From: Clostridia bacterium
GTDB taxonomy: Bacteria > Bacillota > Clostridia > Oscillospirales > Acutalibacteraceae
Length of the DNA: 60,588 nt
NCBI GenBank assembly: GCA_017398425.1
Contig: JAFQFZ010000029.1
Location: 1 to 60,588, forward strand
Reading direction: 5' to 3'
The notes under the pieces were generated by a model. The model saw only the letters and a list, made by a program, of their open reading frames with translations. It was not told the origin of the DNA and did no database searches. The stretch's first letter is position 1. Each line of letters starts with the position of its first letter. Below are positions 7,001 through 15,734 of this stretch, piece by piece. A program made the translations under genes and the position numbers.

Positions 7001-8014
7001 ATGATCATCGTATTGAAATCCAATGTCACCGAAATCCAAATCGACGAATTCTCGCGGTATTTCACCGCCCACAACGTGCGTGTGAACAAATGGGTGGGCG
7101 ATCATTCGACCGTGCTCGGTCTGCTCGGCGACACGGGCAACATCGACATCGATTACATCCAACAGCAGGAGATCGTCGAGCGCGTGCAACGCGTGTCGAA
7201 GCCTTATAAAAAAGGCAGTCGGGAATTTCACCCGACCGACACGGTGATCGATCTCGGCAACGGATGCCGCATCGGCGGCGGTGCCTTCGGCGTGATCGCG
7301 GGCCCTTGCTCGGTGGAGAGCGAGGAACAGATCGTGCAGCTCGCCAAGGATGTCAAAGCGTCGGGCGCGACCTTCCTGCGCGGCGGCGCGTTCAAACCGC
7401 GCACCTCGCCTTATGCGTTCCAGGGTCTGCGCGCGAGCGGCATCGAGCTTCTTCATCAGGCGCGTCAGGTGTCGGGACTGCCCATCGTGACCGAGATCAT
7501 GTCCGCGGCGCATCTGGTGATGTTCGAGGATGTGGACGTCATTCAGGTCGGCGCGCGCAATATGCAAAATTTCGAACTGCTCAAGGAGCTGGGCAAAATC
7601 GACAAGCCGATCCTGCTTAAGCGCGGCTTGTCCAGCACCATCGAAGAATGGCTCATGAGCGCGGAATACATCATGGCGGGCGGCAACGAAAAGGTCATTT
7701 TGTGTGAGCGCGGCATCCGCACCTTTGAGACGATGACGCGCAATACCCTCGATCTTGCGGCGATCCCGCTTTTGAAAGAATTGACCCATCTGCCCGTGGT
7801 GGTCGACCCGAGTCACGCCACCGGCAAAAGCTCGCTCGTGCCGCCGCTGTGCATGGCGGCGATGGCGGCGGGCGCGGACGGACTGATCGTTGAGGTACAC
7901 AACGATCCGCCTCACGCGATGTCCGACGGCGCACAGTCGCTCACCCCGTCGCAATTTGCCGACGTGATGAAGCAGCTTCGGACGATCGCGCCGGTATTCG
8001 GGAAAGAGTTATAA
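7001..8014 (+). CDS. aroF: 3-deoxy-7-phosphoheptulonate (DAHP) synthase
   Basis: 337 residues. It condenses phosphoenolpyruvate with erythrose 4-phosphate, the first step of the shikimate pathway, in the cytosol. The N-terminal 70 residues form a ferredoxin-like regulatory domain of the Thermotoga/Bacillus-type enzyme, which usually mediates Phe/Tyr feedback. The barrel shows GPCSVES, KPRTSPYAFQG, VGARNMQN, LKRG and DPSHATG. ATG after AGGAA. First structural gene behind the Phe/Tyr leader; tyrA follows after 37 bases. Confidence 0.93.
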   Translation: MIIVLKSNVTEIQIDEFSRYFTAHNVRVNKWVGDHSTVLGLLGDTGNIDIDYIQQQEIVERVQRVSKPYKKGSREFHPTDTVIDLGNGCRIGGGAFGVIAGPCSVESEEQIVQLAKDVKASGATFLRGGAFKPRTSPYAFQGLRASGIELLHQARQVSGLPIVTEIMSAAHLVMFEDVDVIQVGARNMQNFELLKELGKIDKPILLKRGLSSTIEEWLMSAEYIMAGGNEKVILCERGIRTFETMTRNTLDLAAIPLLKELTHLPVVVDPSHATGKSSLVPPLCMAAMAAGADGLIVEVHNDPPHAMSDGAQSLTPSQFADVMKQLRTIAPVFGKEL

Positions 8015-8051
8015 CGAAAAGGATGGATGAGAGATGCGTCAGGGAGACGTT

Positions 8052-8972
8052 ATGCAAGGAACGATCACGATCGTTGGTCTCGGCTTGATCGGCGGTTCGC
8101 TCGCGTTTGCGTTGCAGCAGGCCGCCCCCGTGCGGGTGGTGGGACTTGACCGCGATCCGCAGGTCGTGATGCAGGCGCTCAAGCGCCATGCGATCGACGC
8201 GGTGAGCACCGCCGCACTTCTCGAGGAAACCGATCTGCTGGTGTTGTGTCTGCCGCCGCGTGCGGCGGCCGCTGTGCTTGCGGAGCTGGCACCCGGGCTT
8301 CGAAGCGGCACGATCGTAACCGATATGTGCGGTGTCAAGCGATCGGTGATGCAAGCGTGCGTGCCGATCTGTCGCGAACACGGACTGCATTTCATCGGGG
8401 CACACCCGATGGCAGGCAAGGAAAAGAACGGCTTTGCACAGGCGGATGCCGCGTTATTCCACGGTGCGAGTTTCATTCTCACCCCGCAAGAGGACACCCC
8501 CGAAGAGGTGATCGCGGTGATGCACCGCTTTGCCAAATGCATCGGATGCACGCGTTTGACGGTGACCACCCCCGAAGAGCACGATCGCATGATCGCGTTC
8601 ACAAGCCAACTCCCCCACGTGCTGGCGGGATGCTATGTGCAGTCGCCCTGCGCGGCGCGGCACGAGGGCTTTTCGGCGGGAAGCTACCGCGATGTGTCGC
8701 GCGTGGCGACGGTGGACGATGCACTGTGGAGCGAGCTGTTTTCCGAAAACAGCGATCTGCTGGGCAACGAACTGGAACAGTTGATCGCGCGGCTGGAGGA
8801 ATTCCGCCGTGCGGTGGAAATGAAAGACGAAGCGCACATGGCGCGTATGATCCGCGAGGGGCGTCTGTGCAAACAGCGCGCGGACGGACAACCGACCGTG
8901 CGTGTTCTTGACGATGGAGGTGAGCGGTATGGAAGCGATTCGGATCCCCGTCCGCACGGGACGACCGTATGA
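8052..8972 (+). CDS. tyrA: Prephenate dehydrogenase
   Basis: 306 residues. NAD-dependent oxidative decarboxylation of prephenate to 4-hydroxyphenylpyruvate, committing to tyrosine. Rossmann motif V-G-L-G-L-I-G-G-S at the start, D-M-C-G-V-K, the G-A-H-P-M-A-G-K-E substrate motif and T-S-Q-L-P-H. ATG 8052 is preferred over ATG 8034 because AGGGAGA lies 4 bases before it and the nucleotide-binding strand starts immediately. No C-terminal ACT domain, so allosteric control is not obvious. It overlaps aroB by 44 bases. Confidence 0.9.
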   Translation: MQGTITIVGLGLIGGSLAFALQQAAPVRVVGLDRDPQVVMQALKRHAIDAVSTAALLEETDLLVLCLPPRAAAAVLAELAPGLRSGTIVTDMCGVKRSVMQACVPICREHGLHFIGAHPMAGKEKNGFAQADAALFHGASFILTPQEDTPEEVIAVMHRFAKCIGCTRLTVTTPEEHDRMIAFTSQLPHVLAGCYVQSPCAARHEGFSAGSYRDVSRVATVDDALWSELFSENSDLLGNELEQLIARLEEFRRAVEMKDEAHMARMIREGRLCKQRADGQPTVRVLDDGGERYGSDSDPRPHGTTV

Positions 8973-9993
8973 CATTTTGCTCGGACGCGGCTTGTTGACC
9001 CATGCCGGTGCGCTGATCCGCGAGGTGCAAAAGGGACAGCGCGCGTTTATCGTGTGCGACAGCAACGTCGGACCGCTCTACGCCAAAACCGTGAGCGACA
9101 GTCTGGTGCGTGCGGGCTACCGCACGGTCAGCGTGTTCACCTTCCCTGCGGGCGAAAAGTACAAGCGCCTCGAAACGGTGACGCATATGTATACGGCGCT
9201 GGCGCGCAATCATTTTGACCGCCACGACGTGATCGTTGCGCTCGGAGGCGGTGTGACGGGGGACATGGCAGGCTTTGCCGCCGCCACGTGGATGCGCGGC
9301 GTCGATTTTGTGCAGATCCCGACAAGCCTTCTTGCACAGGTGGATTCCTCCATCGGCGGCAAGACGGGCGTGGATATCGACGAAGGCAAAAACATGGTGG
9401 GTGCGTTTCGGCAACCCATCCGCGTCATCGCGGATATCGACACGCTCTCGACCTTGCCGCAGGAGTATGTCACCGACGGTATGGGTGAGGTGGTGAAGTC
9501 GGCGTGTATCCGCGACCGCGAGCTGTTGGAACTTCTCGAACGGGACTGCGCGTTTTCGCCCGATCTGCTCACGGACGTGGTGCGGCGGTGTATGCTCGTC
9601 AAGTGCCGCATCGTGGAAAACGACGAGCATGAAAACGGCGAGCGCAAACTGCTCAACTTCGGTCACACGCTCGGACACGCGCTGGAAAAGCACCTGAACT
9701 ACAGCGGCATCAGCCACGGATGTGCGGTGGCGGTCGGCATGGCCACGATCACGGCGGCCTCCGAACGGCAGGGCTTGTCCGAGCCGGGAACGGCGGTGCG
9801 GTTGTGCGCGCTTCTCAAAAAATTCGGACTCCCGACCACCCCTCCCGTGCCGCTGTCCGTGTATCTCGAAGCGGTGAAAGCGGACAAAAAATGTGTCGGA
9901 GGCGCTGTCGATCTGGTGGTGCTCAAGCGCCTCGGTGAGGCGGTCGTGTGCCGTGTCAAGACCGAAGAGATCGACACCTTTTTGCGAGGATAA
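8929..9993 (+). CDS. aroB: 3-dehydroquinate synthase
   Basis: 354 residues. Converts DAHP to 3-dehydroquinate using NAD and a divalent metal. Motifs: F-P-A-G-E-K-Y-K, A-L-G-G-G-V-T-G-D, the Q-I-P-T-S-L-L-A-Q-V-D-S-S-I-G-G-K-T block, K-N-M-V-G-A-F, and metal ligands in G-H-T-L-G-H-A-L-E. ATG at 8929 follows GGAGG by 8 bases and overlaps the tyrA 3' end, suggesting coupled translation. Six bases separate it from aroA. Confidence 0.94.
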   Translation: MEAIRIPVRTGRPYDILLGRGLLTHAGALIREVQKGQRAFIVCDSNVGPLYAKTVSDSLVRAGYRTVSVFTFPAGEKYKRLETVTHMYTALARNHFDRHDVIVALGGGVTGDMAGFAAATWMRGVDFVQIPTSLLAQVDSSIGGKTGVDIDEGKNMVGAFRQPIRVIADIDTLSTLPQEYVTDGMGEVVKSACIRDRELLELLERDCAFSPDLLTDVVRRCMLVKCRIVENDEHENGERKLLNFGHTLGHALEKHLNYSGISHGCAVAVGMATITAASERQGLSEPGTAVRLCALLKKFGLPTTPPVPLSVYLEAVKADKKCVGGAVDLVVLKRLGEAVVCRVKTEEIDTFLRG

Positions 9994-9998
9994 ACGAA

Positions 9999-11264
9999 AT
10001 GACTCGAATGTGTATGGAACCGCGGACGATCCACGCCGCGGTCACGGCGCCTCCGTCCAAATCGGCGGCGCATCGCGCGCTGATGGCGGCGGCACTCAGC
10101 GGACGCGCCACGGTGCGCGGCGTTTTGCCGTCGGAGGATATGGAGGCGACCCTGCGCTGTTTGGCGGCGCTCGGGATCGCGTTTGAACGCCGCGGGGAGA
10201 CGGTGTCGTTTCCCGGTGCGCGCTCGTCGGGACACCCCGTTGCCGACTGCGGCGAAAGCGGCTCGACCTTGCGCTTTTTTCTGCCGCTGTTTGCGGCACT
10301 CGGGCAGGACGTGACGTTTGTCGGGCGCGGACGGTTGCCGTCGCGACCGCTGACGGTTTACGAAGACTGCCTGCCGTCCCATGGCGTGACGCTGACGCGC
10401 GCGACGGAGGAGGGCGGCATCGTCACCGTGCGCGGGCGGTTGCGCGGCGGACGGTTTGCGGTGGACGGCGGCGTGTCCAGCCAGTTTTTGACGGGACTGC
10501 TCATGGCGCTTCCTCTGTGCGACGAGGACAGCGAGATCGTGCTGACGTCGCCTTTGCAGTCGGCGGGCTACGTGGATATCACGTTGTCGATTTTGAAAGA
10601 AGCGGGCGTTGCCGTGGAGCCGACCGCCGCAGGATACTTTATCAAGGGCGGTCAGACGTATCGACTGACCGATCACACCGTCGAAGGTGACTGGTCGCAA
10701 GCGGCGTTTTGGCTTGCATCGGGTGCCGTGGGCGGTGCGGTGGAGGTGCGCGGACTGCGCCGTGACAGCGTGCAGGGCGACCGCCGCATCGAAGCGCTTT
10801 TGCGCGAGATGGGGGCGCGACTCTTGTGGAACGGCGAGGTGCTTCGCTGTGAAAAAGCGCCGTTGAAAGCGATCGAAGCGGACGTGTCGGATGTGCCCGA
10901 TCTGGTGCCCGTGCTGGCGGTGACGGCAAGCTACGCCGTCGGCACCACACGGTTATATAATGCGGCGCGGCTTCGCTTGAAGGAGAGCGACCGTCTGCAA
11001 ACCACCGCCGATCTGCTTTGCGCGCTCGGCGGTCGGGTGACCGAAACGGAAGACGCTTTATATATCGACGGAACGAAGCTCACAGGCGGTGCGGCGGACG
11101 GCGCAAACGATCATCGCATCGTGATGAGCGCCGCCGTGGCGGCCTTGGCGGCAAGCGGTACGGTGACGGTCACCGATGCCGCGAGCGTGCAAAAAAGCTG
11201 GCCGTCGTTTTTTGAAGAATACAATGCGATGGGAGGAGCGGCGTATGAGCTCACAAATCGGTAA
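9999..11264 (+). CDS. aroA: 3-phosphoshikimate 1-carboxyvinyltransferase (EPSP synthase)
   Basis: 421 residues. Transfers the enolpyruvyl group of PEP to shikimate 3-phosphate. Motifs: P-P-S-K-S-A-A-H-R-A near the N terminus, C-G-E-S-G-S-T-L-R-F, S-S-Q-F-L-T-G-L-L-M-A-L-P, the D-V-S-D-V-P-D-L-V-P active-site region and L-K-E-S-D-R-L. ATG 9999 has GAGGA upstream and matches the family N terminus; earlier in-frame codons lie inside aroB. It overlaps aroC by 20 bases. Confidence 0.93.
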   Translation: MTRMCMEPRTIHAAVTAPPSKSAAHRALMAAALSGRATVRGVLPSEDMEATLRCLAALGIAFERRGETVSFPGARSSGHPVADCGESGSTLRFFLPLFAALGQDVTFVGRGRLPSRPLTVYEDCLPSHGVTLTRATEEGGIVTVRGRLRGGRFAVDGGVSSQFLTGLLMALPLCDEDSEIVLTSPLQSAGYVDITLSILKEAGVAVEPTAAGYFIKGGQTYRLTDHTVEGDWSQAAFWLASGAVGGAVEVRGLRRDSVQGDRRIEALLREMGARLLWNGEVLRCEKAPLKAIEADVSDVPDLVPVLAVTASYAVGTTRLYNAARLRLKESDRLQTTADLLCALGGRVTETEDALYIDGTKLTGGAADGANDHRIVMSAAVAALAASGTVTVTDAASVQKSWPSFFEEYNAMGGAAYELTNR

Positions 11265-12342
11265 ACGTGTGATATTGTCGATCTTCGGGGAGAGCCACGG
11301 GGAGATGATCGGTTGCACGTTGCAGGATCTGCCCGCGGGCGAAGCGATCGACCTGGAGGCGGTGTACGCGCAGATGGCGCGGCGCGCCCCCGGCAATGAC
11401 CCCACGGCGACGGCGCGCCGCGAAGCGGATCGACCGCGCGTGGTGTCGGGCTTGCTCGGCGGTGTCACCACGGGTGCGCCGCTGACGGCCGTCATCGAAA
11501 ACGAAAATACGCGAAGCGGCGATTATGCGGCGCATCGCGCGGTGCCGCGTCCCTCTCACGCGGATTATACGGGTATGGTGCGCTACGGCGGTGCCAACGA
11601 CGTGCGCGGCGGCGGGCATTTCAGCGGTCGCCTGACAGCGCCCCTCGTGTTTGCGGGTGCGGTGTGCCGCCAGATCCTGGCGCGTCGCGGCGTGACGATC
11701 GGGGCGCACATTCTGCAGATCGGTGCGGTGCGCGACGAGGCGTTTGACGCGGTGTCTGTCCGCAAAGAGCAACTCGACGCCCTCGCGTCGTCGTCCTTTG
11801 CCTTGCTCGATCCCGCGAGCGAAGCGCCCATGCGCGCCGCCGTCGAAGCGGCGCGGCAAGGAGCGGACAGCGTCGGAGGCATCATCGAAGCGGCGGTCAC
11901 GGGACTGCCCGTCGGCATCGGCTCGCCGATGTTTGACGGCGTGGAAAACCGCGTGGCGGCGACGCTCTTCGGCATCCCCGCCGTGAAGGGTGTCGAATTC
12001 GGGGACGGCTTTTCCCTCGCGTCCATGCGCGGATCCGAAGCCAACGACAGTCTGCATTACAACGAGGACGGCACGCTCACCTCACTCTCCAACCACAACG
12101 GCGGCGCGCTCGGGGGCATCACAAACGGTGCGCCCCTCGTCGTGCGCGTCGCGATCAAACCCACCCCCTCGATCGGGCAGGTGCAGGCGAGCATCGACAC
12201 GACCACGTCGCAAAATACCACGACCGTCATCCAAGGTCGCCACGATCCGTGCATCGTGCCGCGTGCCGTGGCGGCGGTGGAAGCGGCACTGGCCGTGACG
12301 CTTCTCGATTTGTGGGAAGCGGAAGCCGGGCATTTACGATAA
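11245..12342 (+). CDS. aroC: Chorismate synthase
   Basis: 365 residues. Forms chorismate from EPSP using reduced FMN. Motifs: F-G-E-S-H-G near the N terminus, R-P-S-H-A-D-Y-T, the G-G-G-H-F-S-G-R-L-T block, and S-N-H-N-G-G-A-L-G-G-I-T-N-G near residue 285. ATG 11245 lies 8 bases after GGGAGGAG, inside the aroA 3' end. It is the last common step before the Phe, Tyr and Trp branches. Confidence 0.95.
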   Translation: MSSQIGKRVILSIFGESHGEMIGCTLQDLPAGEAIDLEAVYAQMARRAPGNDPTATARREADRPRVVSGLLGGVTTGAPLTAVIENENTRSGDYAAHRAVPRPSHADYTGMVRYGGANDVRGGGHFSGRLTAPLVFAGAVCRQILARRGVTIGAHILQIGAVRDEAFDAVSVRKEQLDALASSSFALLDPASEAPMRAAVEAARQGADSVGGIIEAAVTGLPVGIGSPMFDGVENRVAATLFGIPAVKGVEFGDGFSLASMRGSEANDSLHYNEDGTLTSLSNHNGGALGGITNGAPLVVRVAIKPTPSIGQVQASIDTTTSQNTTTVIQGRHDPCIVPRAVAAVEAALAVTLLDLWEAEAGHLR

Positions 12343-12357
12343 AAGGAGCTGCAAGCG

Positions 12358-13509
12358 ATGGATCTTTCGACCATTCGTCGGGATATCGACGACATCGATC
12401 AACAACTCACCGACCTGCTTTGCCGTCGATTGGATCGTGCACGGCAGGTGGCGGCATACAAACACGAAAACGGCCTTCCTGTTTTGAACGAAGCGCGCGA
12501 ACGCGAGGTGCTCGACGGGGTGGAACGCCGCAGTGACGCGTCCGACCCCGATCACCACGGCTACGGACGCGCCAATCGTCAGGTGTACAGCACCGTCATG
12601 GAGGTGTCGCGCGCGATGCAACACCGCCTGCTTAACGGAGGCGGCGCCTTACGTGCGGAATTGAAACACGCCGCCCGTACGCTCAAAGCCTCGCCGCGTG
12701 TGGTGTGTCAGGGGGCGCGCGGTTCGTTCTCACACGAGGCGACCTCGGCGCTCTTTTCCGACGCGACACCGCAGTTCCTGCCGCAATGGAAAGATGTGGT
12801 GGAAGCGGTCAAAAACGGCGACGCGGATTACGGCGTGTTGCCTCTTGAAAATTCGTCAACGGGTTCGGTGCATGAGGTCTACGATCTCCTCATTCAAAAT
12901 CGTTGCCGCATTGCGGCGGCGGTGGAACTGCCGGTGGAGCAGTGCCTGCTCACCTTGCCGGGGGTGTCCCCGGACGAAGTGAAAACCGTCGTTTCGCATC
13001 CGCAGGCGTTGGCGCAGTGCGGGGACTTTTTGAAGCAGCGCGGCTATGCCGAACGCCGCCACGACAACACCGCCACCGCCGCCGAGCTGGTGGCGAGCAC
13101 GGGCGACCGGACGCTTGCGGCGATCGGTTCCAAAGCGGCGGCAGCGGAATACGGTCTGCAGACGGCGATCGAGGGGATCCAAACCTTCGGCGGCAACACC
13201 ACGCGCTTTGTCGCGATTTCTCGTGAACTCTGCATTCCCGAGGATGCCGACCGCATCACGTTGCTGTTTTGCCTGCCGCACACGACGGGTTCGCTCTATC
13301 ACACGCTCGGTCGCTTTGCGCTCGAGGGACTGAATCTGACCAAACTCGAAAGCCGACCGCTCAAAACCGGGCGGTTTGAATATGCGTTTTATCTCGATTT
13401 CGAGGGCAACGCCCGAAGCGAGCATACCGTCTCGCTTCTGTGCGCGCTGAGCGACGAACTGCCGCAGTTCACGCTCCTCGGAAACTACCGGGAAAAGGCG
13501 ATGGGATGA
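12358..13509 (+). CDS. pheA: Bifunctional chorismate mutase / prephenate dehydratase (P-protein)
   Basis: 383 residues in three parts: an AroQ chorismate mutase helix bundle (about 1-90; R-R-D-I-D-D-I-D, V-A-A-Y-K), prephenate dehydratase (about 110-285; G-A-R-G-S-F-S-H-E, P-L-E-N-S-S-T-G-S-V, then N-T-T-R-F) and a C-terminal ACT domain (about 295-375) with the Phe-binding G-S-L-Y-H-T-L and L-T-K-L-E-S-R-P motifs. It makes phenylpyruvate and is normally feedback-inhibited by Phe. Last gene of the operon, ending just before a strong terminator. Confidence 0.94.
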   Translation: MDLSTIRRDIDDIDQQLTDLLCRRLDRARQVAAYKHENGLPVLNEAREREVLDGVERRSDASDPDHHGYGRANRQVYSTVMEVSRAMQHRLLNGGGALRAELKHAARTLKASPRVVCQGARGSFSHEATSALFSDATPQFLPQWKDVVEAVKNGDADYGVLPLENSSTGSVHEVYDLLIQNRCRIAAAVELPVEQCLLTLPGVSPDEVKTVVSHPQALAQCGDFLKQRGYAERRHDNTATAAELVASTGDRTLAAIGSKAAAAEYGLQTAIEGIQTFGGNTTRFVAISRELCIPEDADRITLLFCLPHTTGSLYHTLGRFALEGLNLTKLESRPLKTGRFEYAFYLDFEGNARSEHTVSLLCALSDELPQFTLLGNYREKAMG

Positions 13510-13510
13510 A

Positions 13511-13541
13511 AAAGGACGATCCGTGCGGATCGTCCTTTTTT
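13511..13541 (+). terminator. aro operon terminator
   Basis: Stem AAAGGACGATCCG/CGGATCGTCCTTT with a 2-base loop and T tract, starting 2 bases after the pheA stop. Confidence 0.9.
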
Positions 13542-13549
13542 ATGTGGTT

Positions 13550-13935
13550 GCGGCGTGCGTCTTGTCCCCCTCTGACGTGGCTGACGCTCCAAATCTTTGA
13601 TTTGGCAAGCGGAAGTTATACATGCAAGGCGAAGCCGAGTCGGAAGGGAGGGCAAGGGTCGCGCATGCCCCTACGTCGACCGATGGGGGATATTGTAGGG
13701 CGGGGGTTTACTCCCGCCGTTTTTATGTAAACGCACGGCGACCTTCGCAAAAACGCGGCGGCACCAAGGCACCGCCCTACGTCAAGCAATCGGATCGCGT
13801 AGGGAACGGATTCATCCGTTCCGTTTGAAAGACGGAGGGAGTTTTCGTATGAAAACGCGGCGGCGCCAAGGCACCGCCCCTACGTCAAGCAATCGGATCG
13901 CGTAGGGAACGGATTCATCCGTTCCGACGGAACAC
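13550..13935. repeat. Intergenic GC-rich dispersed repeats (tandem pair)
   Basis: About 400 non-coding bases. Two copies of one module lie near 13750-13825 and 13852-13925: a GGCGGCACCAAGGCACCGCC-type palindrome, CTACGTCAAGCAATCGGATC, then GTAGGGAACGGATTCATCCG palindromic ends. Related modules recur at about 21.6 kb, 29.6 kb and 40.5 kb. No open frame with a ribosome site is seen. Confidence 0.75.
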
Positions 13936-13951
13936 CCCCTGCACGTTGCCG

Positions 13952-13979
13952 TTGACATCGGGAGGGAGTGTGCTATAAT
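13952..13979 (+). promoter_or_regulatory. Promoter of the ABC exporter-nadB operon
   Basis: TTGACA (13952-13957), 16-base spacer, TATAAT (13974-13979), 37 bases before the ATG. Confidence 0.85.
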
Positions 13980-14016
13980 GTAATTTGGAATAATTTATAA
14001 AAAAAGGGCGAAAACG

Positions 14017-15729
14017 ATGCTGAAGATGTTTTTCTCGTTTTACAAGCCGTACAAGGGCTTGTTCCTTCTCGATATGTTTTGCACGGTGCTGGTGGCGGCA
14101 GTGGAACTCGCGTTCCCCGTGGCGACGCGCTATGCGCTCAATGACCTGATCGGCGTGGGGGCGTTTCCCGCGTTCTTCTGGGTGATGGCGGCGCTGTTCG
14201 TCGGGTATCTGGTGCGCGCGGCACTGCAGTACGTCGTCAGCTATTGGGGACACACGATGGGTGTGTTCATGGAGTGCGACATCAAGCGCACCCTCTTTGC
14301 ACATATGCAAAAGCTTCCCTGCCGTTTTTACGATCAGAACCGCACGGGGCAATTGATGTCCCGCGTGACGTCCGATCTGTTTGAGATCGTGGAGCTGGCG
14401 CACCACGGTCCCGAGGACGTGTTGCTGTCGGCGGTCGAGCTGGTCGGCGCGATCGTCATCATGTGGACGCTCCAATGGCAGATGGCGCTGCTGTTGCTCA
14501 TCATGGCGCCGATCATGTTTGCGTTCACGCTGTGGCGACGCAAGAAGATGGCAAAAAGTGCCCACGAGGTCAAGGATAAGATCGGTGTTATCAACAGCGA
14601 CATCGAATCGAGCATCTCGGGCGCGCGCGTTGCCAAGGCGTTCGCCAACGAAGCGCACGAGATGAAAAAATTCGAAGGCGGCAACGAAAAATACCGTGCG
14701 GCGCGCCGCACGTTTTACCGCGAGATGGCGCTGTTTCATTCGGGTATGGAATTTTTCAGCTCGATTTTCCAAGTGGCGGTCATCGCGATGGGCGGCTGGC
14801 TCATTCTCTGCGACGGGATGCAACCCGAGGATCTGCTGACCTTCTCGCTGTATGTCGGCACGTTCGTTGCTCCCATTCGCCGCCTTGCCAACTTTGCCGA
14901 GCAATATTCGGTCGGCATGGCGGGCTTTAAACGGTTTTATGAATTGATGAACACCGCTCCCGAGATCGCCGACAAGGACGATGCGCTCGTGCTTTCGGAC
15001 GTGAAGGGCGACGTGGAATATAAGGGCGTGACCTTCTCCTACAACGACGGCGACGCGGTACTGAGCGATCTGTCGATGACGGTGCAAGCGGGCAAGACGG
15101 TGGCGCTCGTCGGACCGTCGGGCGGCGGCAAAACGACGCTGTGCCATCTGCTGACGCGCTTCTACGAAGCGGAGGAAGGCACCATCACCGTCGACGGCAT
15201 CGACATCCGCGACGTCACGATGGAATCGCTTCGCAAAACGGTCGGCATCGTGCAACAGGAAGTGATGCTGTTTGCGGATACCATCCGTGAAAACATCCGC
15301 TACGGTCGCCTCGATGCGACGGATGAGGAAGTGGAAGAAGCGGCGCGCCTTGCCGAGATCCACGACGACATTTTGCAGATGCCCGACGGCTACGACACCT
15401 TCGTCGGTGAGCGCGGACTGCGCTTGTCGGGCGGACAAAAACAGCGCGTGTCCATCGCGCGCATCTTCCTGAAAAACCCGTCCATTCTGATACTGGACGA
15501 GGCGACTTCGGCGCTGGATACCATCACCGAAGCCAAGATCCAAAAGAGCTTTGAGCGGCTCAGCGAAAACCGCACGACCTTGGTCATCGCGCACCGCTTG
15601 TCCACCATTCGTCACGCCGACCGCATCGTCTACATCGACGGTGACGGCATCCGCGAGCAAGGCTCGCACGAAGAACTGCTGGAACAAAACGGCTTGTACG
15701 CCGCACTTTACAACGCGATAAGGGAATGA
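14017..15729 (+). CDS. ABC exporter, fused permease and ATPase (ABCB/MsbA type)
   Basis: 570 residues. Six transmembrane segments (about 15-290) form the exporter membrane domain; the ATPase (about 335-570) has Walker A GPSGGGKTT, signature LSGGQKQR, Walker B ILILDEATSALD and the H-loop in V-I-A-H-R-L-S. It acts as a dimer exporting drugs, lipids or peptides; the substrate cannot be read from sequence. ATG has only a modest ribosome site (AAAGGGCG). Its TGA overlaps the region of the nadB start, so the two are co-transcribed. Confidence 0.9.
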   Translation: MLKMFFSFYKPYKGLFLLDMFCTVLVAAVELAFPVATRYALNDLIGVGAFPAFFWVMAALFVGYLVRAALQYVVSYWGHTMGVFMECDIKRTLFAHMQKLPCRFYDQNRTGQLMSRVTSDLFEIVELAHHGPEDVLLSAVELVGAIVIMWTLQWQMALLLLIMAPIMFAFTLWRRKKMAKSAHEVKDKIGVINSDIESSISGARVAKAFANEAHEMKKFEGGNEKYRAARRTFYREMALFHSGMEFFSSIFQVAVIAMGGWLILCDGMQPEDLLTFSLYVGTFVAPIRRLANFAEQYSVGMAGFKRFYELMNTAPEIADKDDALVLSDVKGDVEYKGVTFSYNDGDAVLSDLSMTVQAGKTVALVGPSGGGKTTLCHLLTRFYEAEEGTITVDGIDIRDVTMESLRKTVGIVQQEVMLFADTIRENIRYGRLDATDEEVEEAARLAEIHDDILQMPDGYDTFVGERGLRLSGGQKQRVSIARIFLKNPSILILDEATSALDTITEAKIQKSFERLSENRTTLVIAHRLSTIRHADRIVYIDGDGIREQGSHEELLEQNGLYAALYNAIRE

Positions 15730-15734
15730 TCGGG